From Xiphydria camelus (Eukaryota; Arthropoda; Insecta; Hymenoptera; Xiphydriidae), in contig OY783193.1 of the NCBI GenBank assembly GCA_963678675.1, positions 32,393,082 to 32,457,081 of the forward strand: 64,000 nt of DNA, in the 5' to 3' direction. Positions 63,618 through 64,000 of this stretch are shown here, piece after piece. The number at the start of each line of letters is the position of its first letter. Within the stretch, counting starts at the first letter, position 1. Made by a program: the position numbers and the translations under genes. The notes beneath the pieces were generated by a model, which had not been told where the DNA came from, did no database searches, and saw only the letters and a list, made by a program, of their open reading frames with translations.

Positions 63618-64000
63618 AGCAACTCCCCGTTATTATTTTAGACCACGAATTCCTTAACTCGGGATTGGGATATTTTCTCATCGATACCGGCTCTCAATTG
63701 AATTTAATTAAAGAAAACGCTTTAACACCAGACATCGATATAAACACGAAAATAATTTACCATCTTAATGGAATCGGCTCTGGCACGGTGCGCACCTATG
63801 GCGAGATACTTGTTAGAATACGAAGCGTAGACATACGGTTTCAAGTCGTCGACAGCGACTTTCCCATCCAGCAAGCAGGTATCTTAGGCATGTCCTTTTT
63901 GACTCAGCAGGAAGCAATACTCACTTTCCGTGCCAATCTTCCTAGTCAGTTGATCCTCGGTAATCAGGAGATTCAGTTTTGTAACCACCCATCGTTTGAT
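63590..64000 (+). CDS. Gypsy pol start: aspartic protease (partial)
   Basis: In the frame -1 to the end of gag, the sequence reads LPVIILDHEFLNSGLG, then YFLIDTGSQLNLIKENA, the retropepsin active site DTG. The flap and second half follow, ending QAGILGMSFLTQQEAILTF (the ILGMxFL motif of gypsy proteases). It runs open to the window end. Overlap with gag in another frame suggests expression by ribosomal frameshifting, as in many gypsy elements; the slip site was not identified. Confidence 0.85.

Larger units (their letters stand above)
60929..64000 (+). mobile_element. Gypsy-type LTR retrotransposon, 5' part (continues past window)
   Basis: A probable 5' LTR (60929-61752, TGTGACATTACG...GGTCGTAACA) is followed by GTGGTGACAGCGGTGTACCC, a likely primer-binding site. 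A leader, gag with two zinc knuckles, and protease follow. RT and beyond lie outside the window. The exact LTR start needs the 3' LTR for confirmation. Confidence 0.8.

Overview
This is a eukaryotic, AT-rich, repeat-saturated window. It most likely comes from an insect, plausibly a hymenopteran such as an ant. The evidence is spliced exons of an insect-type HACD3-like gene, a short interstitial run of the insect telomere motif (CCTAA/TTAGG), and a transposon mix (Tigger, mariner, PIF/Harbinger, BEL, copia, gypsy, Helitron) usual for ant genomes. The taxon is inference; no search could be run. No tRNA, rRNA, CRISPR array or bacterial-type gene was seen.

Host gene: only one clear host gene was found, on the + strand. 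It encodes a HACD3-like very-long-chain (3R)-3-hydroxyacyl-CoA dehydratase with an N-terminal CS (p23-like) domain. Three coding exons fit together in phase (7876-8110, 11268-11372, 23789-24354). They give about 301 residues ending in an ER-type dilysine tail; the first exon or exons (about 65-70 residues) must lie upstream of the window. Intron A (about 3.2 kb) and intron B (about 12.4 kb) consist almost entirely of transposable elements.

Layout: 1-7.8 kb is a 5'-truncated non-LTR retrotransposon (- strand) broken by a Tigger element, a TTAA element and a foldback that itself holds a palindromic mariner. 7.9-24.4 kb is the host gene, with a 2.6-kb palindromic element of unknown family, a 5.9-kb PIF/ISL2EU-type element carrying its own nested insertions, a degenerate mariner, and a hairpin MITE family found only around this gene. 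25.2-34.3 kb is a copia element split by a young BEL/Pao element. 34.3-43.8 kb has a small TE-type ORF, LINE ORF1 fragments, a Helitron end, foldbacks and a decayed gypsy. 43.8-60.4 kb holds two copies of a decayed PIF/Harbinger element, the second split by a gypsy element, plus several foldback families. From about 60.9 kb to the end is the 5' half of another gypsy-type element (+ strand).

Main theme: inverted repeats at every scale. Three unrelated DNA transposons (mariner 4020-5519, an unknown family 8406-10977, PIF/ISL2EU 13080-18938) each carry an inverted duplication of one of their own ends, so each has become a large palindrome. At least a dozen smaller foldback elements, some with identical arms and different loops, surround them. 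Recurrent palindromisation of unrelated transposons is the observation most worth following.
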